A stretch of 47,383 nucleotides of DNA, taken from the NCBI GenBank assembly GCA_030647965.1, contig JAUSIT010000007.1, positions 1-47,383 of the forward strand, read 5' to 3'. Of the stretch, positions 30,087-39,075 are shown piece after piece. The translations under genes were made by a program, and so were the position numbers. The first letter of the stretch is position 1, and each line of letters starts with the position of its first letter. This DNA is from Nanobdellota archaeon. Its GTDB lineage: Archaea; Nanobdellota; Nanobdellia; Pacearchaeales; GW2011-AR1. The notes below the pieces were generated by a model. That model was given only the letters and a program-made list of their open reading frames with translations, was not told the DNA's origin and searched no databases.

Positions 30087-31976
30087 ATGGTTGAAGATAA
30101 TTATTCTGCAAAAGATATCAAAGTACTTGAAGGTTTAGAAGGAGTAAGAAAAAGACCTGCAATGTATATTGGTTCAACAGGTAAAGAAGGCTTGCATCAT
30201 TTAGTTTATGAAATTATGGATAATTCTGTTGATGAATGTTTAGCAGGAGTTTGTAATTTAATAAAAATTTCTTTAAATAAAGATGGCTCTGTAACTGTTG
30301 AAGATAATGGCAGAGGAATGCCCGTTGATATGCATCCTGTTTATAAAAAATCTGCAATGGAAGTTATTGTTACTAAATTACATGCAGGTGGAAAATTTGA
30401 TAACAAAGCATATGCTGTTTCAGGAGGATTACATGGAGTTGGAATTTCTGTTGTTGCTGCTTTATCAAAAAAAATGACTGTTGAAGTAAAAAAAGATGGT
30501 CAGATTTATTCACAATCTTATAAAATTGGAACACCATTAGGGGATGTAAAAGTTATAGGAAAATGTGAAAAAGGAGTAACAGGCACAACAGTAACTTTTT
30601 TCCCAGATGATGAAATTTTTTCTACAACAAAATTTGATTTTAATACTCTTTGTTCAAGATTTAGAGAAGTTTGCATGCTTAATCCTGGCTTAAAAATTAT
30701 CTTTAGTGATGAATTTACTGGAAAAAAAGAAGAATTTCATTATGCAGGCGGTTTAGTTGAATTTGTAAAATGGTTAAATAGGACAAGAGAAGCTTTGCAT
30801 AAGCCAATTTATTTTAAAAAACAAGGAGAAGATGTTATTGCAGAAGTTGCAATTCAGTATAATGATTCTTATAATGAAAATATTCATGGGTTTGTCAATA
30901 CAATTAATACTATTGAAGGTGGAACTCATGTTGCAGGCTTTAAAACTGCTTTAACAAGGGTTATAAATGATTATGCAGAAAAAAAAGGAATTTTAAAAAA
31001 AGATGAAAAATTAGAAGGAGATGATGTAAGGGAAGGTCTGGTTGCAATTATTTCATTAAGATTAAAATCTCCTCAATTTGAAGGACAGACAAAAACAAAA
31101 TTAGGAAATTCTGAAATAAAAGGAATTATTGATTCAATTACTACTTCTGCACTTGCAGAATTTTTTGAAGAAAATCCAGATATTGCAAAAAAAATTACTC
31201 AAAAAGCAGCAAATGCATTAAAAGCTAGGGAAGCTGCAAAAAAAGCAAAAGATTTAGTAAGAAGAAAAAATGCATTAGGAATGAGCGGTTTGCCTGGTAA
31301 ATTAGCAGATTGTTCAAGTAAAAAAATGGAAATAACAGAATTATATATTGTTGAAGGCCAGTCAGCAGGTGGAACTGCAAAAGGAGCAAGAGATAAAGAA
31401 TTTCAAGCAATACTTCCATTAAAAGGTAAAATTTTAAATGTTGAAAAAGCAAATCCTACAAAAGCTCTTTCATCTGAAGAAGTTGCAAATTTAATAACTG
31501 CAATTGGAACAAGTGTAGGAGATCATTTTGATATTGAAAAATTAAGATATAATAAAGTAATAATTATGGCAGATGCAGATGTTGATGGTCAACATATTAA
31601 AACACTTCTTTTAACTTTATTTTTTAGATATCTCCCTTTATTAATTGAAGAAGGCCATGTTTTTGTTGCAGTTGCTCCTTTATATAAAATGAGAAGATCT
31701 GGAAAAGATTATTATGTTTACACAGAAGAAGAATTAAGAAAAGTAATTGAAAAATTTGGAAAAGGAGATGTTCAAAGATTTAAAGGTCTTGGAGAAATGA
31801 ATGATGAGCAATTATGGGACACAACAATGAATCCTAAGACAAGAATTTTAAAGCAAATTTTTGTTGAAGATGCAGTTGAAGCAGATGAAACCTTTTCAAT
31901 TTTAATGGGTGATGCTGTTGAGCCAAGAAGAAAATTCATAGAAGAAAATTCAAAGGAGGCAGAGTTGGATTTGTAA
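30087..31976 (+). CDS. gyrB: DNA gyrase subunit B
   Basis: 629 aa. GHKL ATPase motifs MDNSVDECLAG, EDNGRGMPVD and GGLHGVGISVVAALS, the TOPRIM segment LYIVEGQSAGGTAKGARD with IIMADADVDGQHIKTLLLT, and the C-terminal VQRFKGLGEMNDEQLWDTTM are all present. ATP hydrolysis drives negative supercoiling with GyrA. Length matches bacterial GyrB lacking the E. coli insert (about 640 aa). Gyrase in archaea is considered bacterial in origin. The mRNA has a leader (TATA TTTATAAAC at about 30022-30031) with GGGGG 12 bases before the ATG. The next gene overlaps the stop codon by one base. Confidence 0.97.
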   Translation: MVEDNYSAKDIKVLEGLEGVRKRPAMYIGSTGKEGLHHLVYEIMDNSVDECLAGVCNLIKISLNKDGSVTVEDNGRGMPVDMHPVYKKSAMEVIVTKLHAGGKFDNKAYAVSGGLHGVGISVVAALSKKMTVEVKKDGQIYSQSYKIGTPLGDVKVIGKCEKGVTGTTVTFFPDDEIFSTTKFDFNTLCSRFREVCMLNPGLKIIFSDEFTGKKEEFHYAGGLVEFVKWLNRTREALHKPIYFKKQGEDVIAEVAIQYNDSYNENIHGFVNTINTIEGGTHVAGFKTALTRVINDYAEKKGILKKDEKLEGDDVREGLVAIISLRLKSPQFEGQTKTKLGNSEIKGIIDSITTSALAEFFEENPDIAKKITQKAANALKAREAAKKAKDLVRRKNALGMSGLPGKLADCSSKKMEITELYIVEGQSAGGTAKGARDKEFQAILPLKGKILNVEKANPTKALSSEEVANLITAIGTSVGDHFDIEKLRYNKVIIMADADVDGQHIKTLLLTLFFRYLPLLIEEGHVFVAVAPLYKMRRSGKDYYVYTEEELRKVIEKFGKGDVQRFKGLGEMNDEQLWDTTMNPKTRILKQIFVEDAVEADETFSILMGDAVEPRRKFIEENSKEAELDL

Positions 31977-32548
31977 TGGAAAAAGAAATATTAAAACAAA
32001 AAATAGATGAAAGTATTTCAGCAATAAATTATTTAAAAGAAGATATGAATAAAATTTATGAGTTTGCAGATACTATTTACAGTAGATTAAATCAAGGAAA
32101 TAAAATTTTAATTTTTGGAAATGGCGGTAGTGCAGCAGATTCACAGCATATTGCAGCAGAATTAGTTGGTAGATTTAGTAGAGAAAGAAAAGGAGCATCT
32201 GCTATTGCTTTGACTACAGATAGTTCTATTTTAACTGCAATTGGAAATGATTATGGTTTTGAAAATATATTTGCAAGACAAGTAGAAGCACACGCAAAAC
32301 TTGATGATATTTTATGGGGCATCTCCACATCAGGAAATTCAGAAAATGTAATTAAAGCTTTTAAAAAAGGAAAAGAAATAGGAACTTACAATATGTCTTT
32401 TACAGGAAGGGATAGTGGTATTGTTGGTGCAATAAGTGATTTCAATTTAAATATTCCTGTTCAAAATACTGCAAGAATACAAGAAGCACATTTAGTAGCA
32501 TATCATTTAATATGTGATATTGTCGAAGAAAATTTACTAAATAATTAA
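31976..32548 (+). CDS. gmhA: SIS-domain phosphoheptose isomerase (GmhA-like)
   Basis: 190 aa. NKILIFGNGGSAADSQHIAAELVGRFSRERKG, TDSSILTAIGNDYGFENIFARQVEAHA, ISTSGNSENVIKAFK and RIQEAHLVAYHLICDIVE match GmhA, which converts sedoheptulose 7-phosphate to D-glycero-D-manno-heptose 7-phosphate. The usual sugar-binding Ser and catalytic Glu/His positions appear intact. Its place inside a gyrase operon is odd: it starts in the gyrB stop codon (TAATG) and is followed by zinc-ribbon genes and gyrA. Other heptose genes are absent from the window. Confidence 0.88.
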   Translation: MEKEILKQKIDESISAINYLKEDMNKIYEFADTIYSRLNQGNKILIFGNGGSAADSQHIAAELVGRFSRERKGASAIALTTDSSILTAIGNDYGFENIFARQVEAHAKLDDILWGISTSGNSENVIKAFKKGKEIGTYNMSFTGRDSGIVGAISDFNLNIPVQNTARIQEAHLVAYHLICDIVEENLLNN

Positions 32549-32557
32549 TTTTAAAAA

Positions 32558-32845
32558 ATGAAAAAAACAAAAAAACAAATAGCAAAGAAAAAAATACAAA
32601 AGAAAACTAAAGAAAATAATAAAGAAAAAAATACTAAAAATAATCCAAAAATAGTAAAAATATATCTTTGTCCAAATTGCAGATCAGCAAAAGTAAAAAG
32701 AATATTTACTATAAAAAATTTATTTGGATTGCAACCAAAATGGAAATGTCAAAAATGTGGTTATGAATCTCCCATTTTTCCATTAATTGCAGTTGATATA
32801 AATAAATTAAATAAAAATAAAATTCAAATAAAATCTCTAGTATAA
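32558..32845 (+). CDS. Small zinc-ribbon protein A of the gyrase operon
   Basis: 95 aa. A Lys-rich start (KKTKKQIAKKKIQKK...) precedes one zinc ribbon IYLCPNCRSAKVKRIF...KWKCQKCGYESP at about residues 38-75. Nine bases after gmhA and one base before the next zinc-ribbon gene. Possibly DNA-binding (inference). Confidence 0.65.
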   Translation: MKKTKKQIAKKKIQKKTKENNKEKNTKNNPKIVKIYLCPNCRSAKVKRIFTIKNLFGLQPKWKCQKCGYESPIFPLIAVDINKLNKNKIQIKSLV

Positions 32846-32846
32846 A

Positions 32847-33104
32847 ATGAAACCAAAAAAAGAAAAAAAATATATTATTCGAAATTGCCCTAAATGTAAA
32901 AGTAAAAATGTTGGCGTTGTTATAGGTAGCAATGGAAAAGCATGGGAATGCAGAGATTGCAAATTTAAAGGAAGTTCTTTTACTGAAAAAGAAGTAAGTG
33001 AAGATGAATTTTTAAGTTCATTTGAAGATGTGGATGAAGATGATCGTTTAACTGAAATTTTTATAAACAAGGAGGTTCCAAGTTCTGCAAAACCTGAAAA
33101 TTAA
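32847..33104 (+). CDS. Small zinc-ribbon protein B of the gyrase operon
   Basis: 85 aa. NCPKCKSKNVGVVIGSNGKAWECRDCKFKG is a zinc ribbon at about 14-43. The rest is acidic (SEDEFLSSFEDVDEDDRLTEIF) and ends one base before gyrA. The tandem pair with protein A suggests a duplicated function linked to gyrase or the operon. Confidence 0.65.
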   Translation: MKPKKEKKYIIRNCPKCKSKNVGVVIGSNGKAWECRDCKFKGSSFTEKEVSEDEFLSSFEDVDEDDRLTEIFINKEVPSSAKPEN

Positions 33105-33105
33105 A

Positions 33106-36100
33106 ATGACTCCTGAAGAAATAAAACAAGAAAAAGAAAAAAAATTAGAAGAAATGAAAAAGCATATAGATGCAAAAGAATTAATTAATGCTGAAATTTC
33201 TGGCGAAATGAGACAAGCCTACATTAATTATGCTATGTCTGTTATTGTTCAGAGAGCAATCCCTTCTGTTGAAGATGGATTAAAGCCAGTTCATAGAAGA
33301 ATTTTATGGGGTATGCATGAATTAGGTCTTCAAAGTAATAAACAAACTAAAAAATCTGCAAGAATCGTTGGAGATGTTATGGGTAAATATCATCCACATG
33401 GGGATACTGCTATTTATGACACTTTAGTTAGAATGGCTCAGAATTTTTCTTTAAGATATCCCCTAATTAAAGGTCAGGGTAATTTTGGCTGTTTTACAGC
33501 AGATACAAAGGTTATGTTAACAGATAGCCGAGCCATTTCTTTTGCAGAATTAATAAAAGAAAATAAAGAAGGAAAAAGAAACTTTACATTTACAGTCAAT
33601 GAAGGAATTATAGAAATTGCAGAGATAAAAAATCCAAGAAAAACTAGAGATAACGCAGAGATTATGAAAGTTGTTTTGGATAATGGTGAAGAAATAAAAT
33701 GCACCTTAAATCATAAATTCATGTTAAAAGATGGGAATTATAAAGAGGCTAAAGATTTGGAGTCTGGAGATTCTTTAATGCCTTCTTATTTTAGATTATC
33801 AACAAAAGAAGATGATACAAATACAATAGGTTATTCAATGATTTTTCAGCCAAAATTAAATTCTTGGAATTTTACACATATTCTTTCTGACGAATGGAAT
33901 CTGGAAAAGGGCATATATGAAAAATCTTCAGGACGAATAAGACATCATGCAGACTTTAATAAATTAAATAATAATCCAAATAATATTAGAAGATTGCAAT
34001 GGAAAGAACATTGGAAAACCCACTATGATTTTACTTCTATGAAGCATAGAACTGATAAAGAATATGTAAAAAAGTTAGCAGAAGGTAGAAAAGAATTTTG
34101 GGCAGATAAAGAAAATAGGGATGCTTATTCTGAAAGAATGACTCAAAGAAATCTTGAAAACTGGAAAAAAAGTGATTATCAGCAAAAAATGAGAATAACT
34201 TTAAGCGAATCTAGTACAAGATATTTAAAAAATCATCCAGAAGTTATCGAAGAGATTAGGAAAACAGCTTCAATAACCATGAAAAAAATGTGGCAGATTC
34301 CAGAATATAAAAAACTTTTTCATGATACAATATCAGAAAATAATAAAAAAAGAGAAACTAATTTAACTGGCAAGAAAAAGTTTTTAAAAATATGTCAATA
34401 TTTAAAAGAAAATAATTTATCATTAGATGAAGAAACTTATGAAAAGATAAGAAAAGAAATTTTTGGGGTAAAAAGTTTTACTTCTTGGGGGCTTGGGGTA
34501 AAAAAATATTACAATAATGATAAAAATTTGGTTTTATGCGAGATAAATAAGAATCATAAAGTAGTAAGAATCGAACTCTTAAATGAATTTGCAGATGTTT
34601 ATGATTTGACCATAGAAAAAACCCATAATTTTGCTCTTGCTTCAGGTGTATTTGTTCATAATTCTCTCGACGGAGACCCTCCTGCTGCAATGAGATATAC
34701 TGAAGCAAAAATGGAAAAAATTGCAGATGAATTACTTGAAGATATTGATAAAAAAACAGTAAAAATGAATCTTAATTTTGATAATACTTTTGAAGAGCCA
34801 ACAGTAATGCCTGGCAAATTACCAAATTTATTATTAAATGGAACTTCTGGGATTGCAGTTGGTATGGCAACAAATATGCCCCCACATAATATGAATGATG
34901 TTTGTGATACAATTATACACTATATAGAAAATCCAGAATCCACAATAGAAGAACTTGCAAAAATAATAAAAGCTCCTGATTTTCCAACCGGCGGTTATGT
35001 TTCAGGAGAAATAAAAAATATTTATTTAACAGGAAGAGGTAAAATGGTTGTAAGATCTAGAACGAAAATAGAAGAAGATAACAAACCAAGAATTATAGTT
35101 ACTGAAATTCCTTATCAAGTAAATAAATCAGATTTAGTAACTCAAATTGCAGAACTTGTTAAAGAAAAACAATTGCCAGATGTAAGTGATATAAGGGATG
35201 AAAGCGCAAAAGGAAAAGTTAGAATTGTAATTGAATTAAGAAAAGACGCAGATCCAAAATTTACTTTAAATAGATTATTCAAGTATACTCGATTGCAGGA
35301 CAGATTTGATGCAATAATGTTAGCACTAGTTGACGGACAGCCAAAAATTCTAAACTTAAAAGAAATTGTAAAATGTTATGTGGATTATAGAAGAAAAATA
35401 ATAAGAAAAAGAAGTGAATTTGATTTAGAAAAAGCAGAAGATAGAATGCATATTGTTTTAGGATTATTAATTGCTCAAAAAAATATAGATGAAATTATTA
35501 GATTGATCAAAAAATCAAAATCTGCTACAGAAGCTTCAGAAGAATTACAAAGTCATTTTTCACTTTCACTAAAACAAGCTCATGCAATTTTAGAAATAAA
35601 ATTACAACAATTAACTTCATTAGAAGTTGAAAAACTAAAAAAAGAAGAAGCTGATTTAAAAGAAATAATTGAAGGATTAAAGAAAATACTTAATGATGAA
35701 AAAGAAATTTTAAAAATTATCAAAAAAGAACTAAATGAACTAAAAAGAAATTATGGTGATGAAAGAAGAACAACTGTTTTAGGAACAGTTTCAGAATTTG
35801 AAGAAAAAGATTTAGTTGATAAAAAAGATATTGTAATTACAATAACTGGAAAAGGATATGCAAAAAGAATGGATATGAAGTCCTATAAAGAGCAAAATAG
35901 GGGCGGTAAAGGAGTTATTGGAACAGAACTTGCAACAGGAGATTTTGTAAAAGAATTAATTACTTGCTCAACCCACGATTATTTATTATTTTTTACAAAT
36001 AAAGGAAAAGTTCACTGGCTTAAAGCATATGAAGTTCCTGAAATTGCAAAATATGGAAAAGGAAAAGCATTAATTAATTTATTAGAACTAAAAGATGAAG

Positions 36101-36762
36101 AAGTTACTTCAGTTATTGCTGTTAAAGAATTTAAAGATTATTTAATGATGGTAACTCAAAAAGGCCAAGTAAAGAAAATATCTTTAGAAGAATTTAACTC
36201 TCCTAGAAAAGGCGGAATAAAAGCAATTGATTTAGAAGGAAAAGATGATTTATTGATTGATGTAAAGCCAGTAAAAGATAAACAAGAAGTTTTGCTTGTT
36301 ACAACAGAGGGGCAGGCATGCAGATTTAATTCAGATGATGTAAGGTCTATGGGAAGAGCAAGTTATGGGGTTACTGGGATAAAATTAGATGGAAAAGATT
36401 TAGTTGTTTCTTTAGAAGTTCTTCCATTAAAAGATAAGGAAAAATTTTCAATTTTAACAATAACTAAAAATGGATATGGAAAAAGAAGCGATATTGAAGA
36501 TTACAGACTAACTTCAAGAGCAGGAAAAGGAGTAATTAATTTAAAAGTTTCAGATAAAACCGGCGAAGTAATAACCTCTCAATCAGTAACTGATGATGAT
36601 TCTATTATTGTTACAACAGCAAAAGGAATTGTAATAAGAACAAATGTCAAAGATATAAGAATAATGGGAAGAGCTACTCAGGGCGTAAGAATAATAAAAC
36701 TTCAGCAAGATGACCTTGTTACAGATTTAGTTTGTATTCCTATTGTAGAAAGCTTGGAATAA
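33106..36762 (+). CDS. gyrA: DNA gyrase subunit A precursor with intein
   Basis: 1218 codons, of which 391 are an intein (33490-34662), leaving an 827-aa GyrA. MRQAYINYAMSVIVQRAIPSVEDGLKPVHRRILWGM is the winged-helix DNA-binding start. The catalytic tyrosine is Y531 of the precursor (AAMRYTEAKM), Y140 after splicing. The C-terminal domain holds the GyrA box QNRGGKG at 930-936 and six blades (REGQ/VRSMGRAS..GV), so it is gyrase rather than topoisomerase IV. Last gene of the operon. Confidence 0.97.
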   Translation: MTPEEIKQEKEKKLEEMKKHIDAKELINAEISGEMRQAYINYAMSVIVQRAIPSVEDGLKPVHRRILWGMHELGLQSNKQTKKSARIVGDVMGKYHPHGDTAIYDTLVRMAQNFSLRYPLIKGQGNFGCFTADTKVMLTDSRAISFAELIKENKEGKRNFTFTVNEGIIEIAEIKNPRKTRDNAEIMKVVLDNGEEIKCTLNHKFMLKDGNYKEAKDLESGDSLMPSYFRLSTKEDDTNTIGYSMIFQPKLNSWNFTHILSDEWNLEKGIYEKSSGRIRHHADFNKLNNNPNNIRRLQWKEHWKTHYDFTSMKHRTDKEYVKKLAEGRKEFWADKENRDAYSERMTQRNLENWKKSDYQQKMRITLSESSTRYLKNHPEVIEEIRKTASITMKKMWQIPEYKKLFHDTISENNKKRETNLTGKKKFLKICQYLKENNLSLDEETYEKIRKEIFGVKSFTSWGLGVKKYYNNDKNLVLCEINKNHKVVRIELLNEFADVYDLTIEKTHNFALASGVFVHNSLDGDPPAAMRYTEAKMEKIADELLEDIDKKTVKMNLNFDNTFEEPTVMPGKLPNLLLNGTSGIAVGMATNMPPHNMNDVCDTIIHYIENPESTIEELAKIIKAPDFPTGGYVSGEIKNIYLTGRGKMVVRSRTKIEEDNKPRIIVTEIPYQVNKSDLVTQIAELVKEKQLPDVSDIRDESAKGKVRIVIELRKDADPKFTLNRLFKYTRLQDRFDAIMLALVDGQPKILNLKEIVKCYVDYRRKIIRKRSEFDLEKAEDRMHIVLGLLIAQKNIDEIIRLIKKSKSATEASEELQSHFSLSLKQAHAILEIKLQQLTSLEVEKLKKEEADLKEIIEGLKKILNDEKEILKIIKKELNELKRNYGDERRTTVLGTVSEFEEKDLVDKKDIVITITGKGYAKRMDMKSYKEQNRGGKGVIGTELATGDFVKELITCSTHDYLLFFTNKGKVHWLKAYEVPEIAKYGKGKALINLLELKDEEVTSVIAVKEFKDYLMMVTQKGQVKKISLEEFNSPRKGGIKAIDLEGKDDLLIDVKPVKDKQEVLLVTTEGQACRFNSDDVRSMGRASYGVTGIKLDGKDLVVSLEVLPLKDKEKFSILTITKNGYGKRSDIEDYRLTSRAGKGVINLKVSDKTGEVITSQSVTDDDSIIVTTAKGIVIRTNVKDIRIMGRATQGVRIIKLQQDDLVTDLVCIPIVESLE
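33490..34662 (+). mobile_element. GyrA intein with HNH-type endonuclease region
   Basis: Inserted between Gly and Ser of GNFG-SLDG in GyrA. Begins Cys129 (FTADTKVMLTDSR, block A), has CTLNHKFML with His203 (block B), and ends VYDLTIEKTHNFALASGVFVHN (blocks F and G, His518-Asn519), with Ser as +1 residue. In between, HHADFNKLNNNPNNIRRLQW followed by KEHWKTHYDF (from residue 280) is an HNH-type homing endonuclease core. Repeated short K/N/W segments afterwards resemble NUMOD-type DNA-binding modules. No LAGLIDADG motif was seen. 391 residues. Confidence 0.92.
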
Positions 36763-36778
36763 ATTATTTTTTAAAAAA

Positions 36779-37273
36779 TTAAATTTTTGTAAAAGAAATA
36801 GCTCCATCTTGTCCATTTTCTAAGATATAATCCCTGCAAGTATCATGAAATTGTTTCATTGGAGCAACACTTAATTCTTTAAAAGTATTATCTTCTTTTG
36901 TGTGAATTGCTATTTCTTTGATTAAATTTATTCTTACTATTGCCTCTAAATCGCCAATTAAACCCCATTTTCCACCATATTGCCCACTTAAATCTTTTTT
37001 ATTAAAATCATTTTGTTTAGTTAAATACCACATTACAGGATATATTGATTGACTAAACTTGGCAATTTTTAAAAAATCAAAAACTTGTTCGTCTGCAGAA
37101 TAAAATCCTAGAGCTAATTGTTGCGTTGGATTAATATCTCCTGAATTTAAGTCATATATATCTCCAATAACTTTTCCATCAGAATATTGAATTATATTCC
37201 CCCTTTGCTCTCCCCTTTGTCCATTAAGCAGATAATATCCCTCTAAATTATATTTTCCAATCTCTTTAACCAT
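36779..37273 (-). CDS. 164-aa unknown protein
   Basis: Begins MVKEIGKYNLEGYYLLNGQRGEQRGNIIQYSDGKVIGDIYD, a beta-rich lead with GQRG repeats that looks like a lipocalin-like or domain-swapped barrel, but no family is recognised. Middle VFDFLKIAKFSQSIYPVMWYLTKQ; end EDNTFKELSVAPMKQFHDTCRDYI. Convergent with gyrA. Box TATAAATAG at about 37293-37301, leaderless. Confidence 0.5.
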   Translation of the reverse strand: MVKEIGKYNLEGYYLLNGQRGEQRGNIIQYSDGKVIGDIYDLNSGDINPTQQLALGFYSADEQVFDFLKIAKFSQSIYPVMWYLTKQNDFNKKDLSGQYGGKWGLIGDLEAIVRINLIKEIAIHTKEDNTFKELSVAPMKQFHDTCRDYILENGQDGAISFTKI

Positions 37274-37328
37274 AAATAATTGTTATAAAATCTATTTATA
37301 AGGATTATTATAATGTAAATATATAGAG

Positions 37329-37589
37329 TTTATATTTACTAATTATTGCACTTCGTTTTGTCAGAAATGTTTCATCGACATTTCTGAGCATCCTAAAATT
37401 CCAACATTTGCATACATGAATTTTTTGATTATACCAAATCGCCTAGAAAAAGTTTCGCTCTTATCTTTTTTCGTTCCTATTGTAAGAGTAAAACTTTTTG
37501 CGGCCCTCACGATTTATTAACTATTAGTAATTTTCGCTAGAAAATTCCATCAATCTTTGCTATTAAAGCAAACTATTTCAACGAAGTTG
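37329..37589 (+). repeat. Dispersed structured element, copy II
   Basis: The longest copy. Start block 37329-37359 (30 of 31 bases as copy I). A private hairpin CAGAAATGT/ACATTTCTG (37362-37370 with 37378-37386). TCGCCTAG (37439-37446) is interrupted by the nested hairpin AAAAAGTTTCGCTCTTA/TAAGAGTAAAACTTTTT (37447-37463 with 37483-37499) and then GCGGCCC. Hairpin C AATTTTC-GCTA-GAAAATT (37529-37546), then CCATCAATC. Hairpin D TTTGCT/AGCAAA (37556-37572). CAAC-GAA-GTTG at 37579-37589. It fills the gap to 37606. Confidence 0.7.
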
Positions 37590-37606
37590 TTAACAGTAAT
37601 CTATTA

Positions 37607-38083
37607 TTATTTTCTCTGATAATTCACAGGAGAAATATTTGGCTTTGGAGGATTTTGACTTAGAGGAATTTTATATAATCTGGCTGGTTGAGATCTATCT
37701 TTATCAATTTTTATTAATTCAGCCATAACATTCCAAACTACTAATACTAAATAAGATATTAATAGATAAATTAAAATATCTAAAAAAAATCCTGAAAATT
37801 TAAATGGAAATGCAGCAACATTTACTAAATTTAATTCAAAAAAAGTAAAAGGATAGCCAATTGCAATTGGTTTTGAAGAAGATATGGAAAAGCCAGAAGA
37901 TAACATTCCAAACAAACTTATGAAAATATTGCCGACAATCATTGCAAGAAGTACTACTCCAAAGATTTCAGATATCTTTTTTGCATCAGGAATAATTGCA
38001 TGAGGAATGGCTTTTTGTATATCTTCCCATTTAATTTTGTCAGATCTAAAATAAAAAAACTTCTTTTTATCACTCTTTTCCAT
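37607..38083 (-). CDS. Predicted membrane protein, unknown
   Basis: 158 aa. Helices at about 40-62 (GVVLLAMIVGNIFISLFGML) and 95-135 (a hydrophobic double helix FFLDILIYLLISYLVLVVWNVMAEL). A cytoplasmic basic N-terminus (MEKSDKKKF) and a Pro-rich C-terminus (QNPPKPNISPVNYQ) flank them. The start FYFRSDKIKWEDIQKAIPHAIIPD is unusual for such proteins and may be a small peripheral motif. Leaderless (TTTATAAATC near 38105-38114). Confidence 0.5.
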   Translation of the reverse strand: MEKSDKKKFFYFRSDKIKWEDIQKAIPHAIIPDAKKISEIFGVVLLAMIVGNIFISLFGMLSSGFSISSSKPIAIGYPFTFFELNLVNVAAFPFKFSGFFLDILIYLLISYLVLVVWNVMAELIKIDKDRSQPARLYKIPLSQNPPKPNISPVNYQRK

Positions 38084-38117
38084 TATTAATAAGGGGTTTT
38101 GAGATTTATAAAGTTGT

Positions 38118-38528
38118 TTATTTTTTTACGTTGTTTCTCATCATAACCATTCCATCAACAACTTTTATAGAATCACTTGCAAATTTATGCCCATACATTT
38201 TTTCAAATAACCTATATGCTTCTTTATTAATTTCACTTTCTTTCAAACCTAAACTATTAATATAACTATGGCAGTGAAGAGTTTCATGGATTGTTGTTAA
38301 TCTCTTTAAATCCTGAGACATTTCATTATTAATATAAATCTTTTTTTCATCATCACAAGTTAAACCAAGCATAAAATTCTCCCCAGTTGCCTCTTTTAAT
38401 TTATTTTCAGGAAAAATAGTATGGACTATATCATAATGAGTCATAATTTCAATTAAATCTCTTGGAGTTGTTAAAGTAATTCCAGGAACATATACCTTTC
38501 TTTTGTATTCAGGTTCATCTCTTACCAT
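38118..38528 (-). CDS. Small zincin-like protein (HExxH)
   Basis: 136 aa. TTIHETLHCHSYINSLGLKESEINKEAYRLFEKMYG has HExxH with a later Glu-x3-E arrangement similar to ImmA/IrrE-type metallopeptidases, which are larger and contain a regulatory domain. FMLGLTCDDEKKIYINNEMSQDLKRL lies just before. Function unknown; peptidase activity is inferred only from the motif. Confidence 0.55.
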   Translation of the reverse strand: MVRDEPEYKRKVYVPGITLTTPRDLIEIMTHYDIVHTIFPENKLKEATGENFMLGLTCDDEKKIYINNEMSQDLKRLTTIHETLHCHSYINSLGLKESEINKEAYRLFEKMYGHKFASDSIKVVDGMVMMRNNVKK

Positions 38529-38590
38529 TTAAATATCTAAATTCTTCAACCTTATAAATAAAATTATAATTTAATATGCATAATTAATAA

Positions 38591-39025
38591 CTACTTTAAA
38601 CCCTCTTTAAATTCTTCAAATTTTTCTTCAATATGTTTTACATAACTTCTAACAATTTTACTATCTTGATATTTTATTAAACGAAAAATTAATTCCTCTT
38701 CACTTATTGATTCTTCTCCGCATTTGCCGCAAAAATAACACATTACTTCTTTTGTTTCTTGATAAAATTGTCCTGGACATGATTCTTCAAGACCATTTTG
38801 TCTTAAATTAGTAAAATCTGAAACTAATGCTGATAAAAACTTATTTGTTTTTGCATTTTTTAATCCCTGTTCTAAACTATCGCCTTTATGAATATTTCCT
38901 AAGATCGCAGCATCAACTTCTTTAAAAGATTCACATGGAAGTATAGAACCGTCATATCTTATTGTAATCTTAGATATCCCTGCTTGACATTTTAATCCGC
39001 ACCAGCCAGTATTATCTTCAGCCAT
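38591..39025 (-). CDS. Free-standing SPASM-like Cys-rich domain (possible radical-SAM fragment)
   Basis: 144 aa. WCGLKCQAGISKITIRYDGSILPCESFKEVDAAILGNIHKGDSLEQGL with later ESCPGQF, VMCYFCGKCG match the SPASM C-terminal cluster-binding region of radical-SAM maturases, without the CxxxCxxC core. An in-frame stop lies only 7 codons upstream (V-stop-KYKEFWPN before the Met), so this may be the relic of a truncated larger gene. However, a TATA element at 39042-39054 fits the ATG at 39025 as a leaderless start, so it may be a functional small gene. Confidence 0.5.
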   Translation of the reverse strand: MAEDNTGWCGLKCQAGISKITIRYDGSILPCESFKEVDAAILGNIHKGDSLEQGLKNAKTNKFLSALVSDFTNLRQNGLEESCPGQFYQETKEVMCYFCGKCGEESISEEELIFRLIKYQDSKIVRSYVKHIEEKFEEFKEGLK

Positions 39026-39041
39026 GTTCGGCCAAAATTCC

Positions 39042-39054
39042 TTATATTTTTAAA
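39042..39054. promoter_or_regulatory. Shared divergent A/T element
   Basis: TTATATTTTTAAA lies between the starts at 39025 (minus) and 39076 (plus), about 23 and 28 bases from each. One element could serve both divergent genes. Confidence 0.45.
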
Positions 39055-39075
39055 CTCTTGTTTTGTCAAGAAGAG

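Noticed and set aside
34478-34708. 76-codon minus-strand frame across the intein border
   Set aside because: Complement of gyrA coding sequence; its Leu/Gln/Tyr-rich composition is that of a shadow frame.
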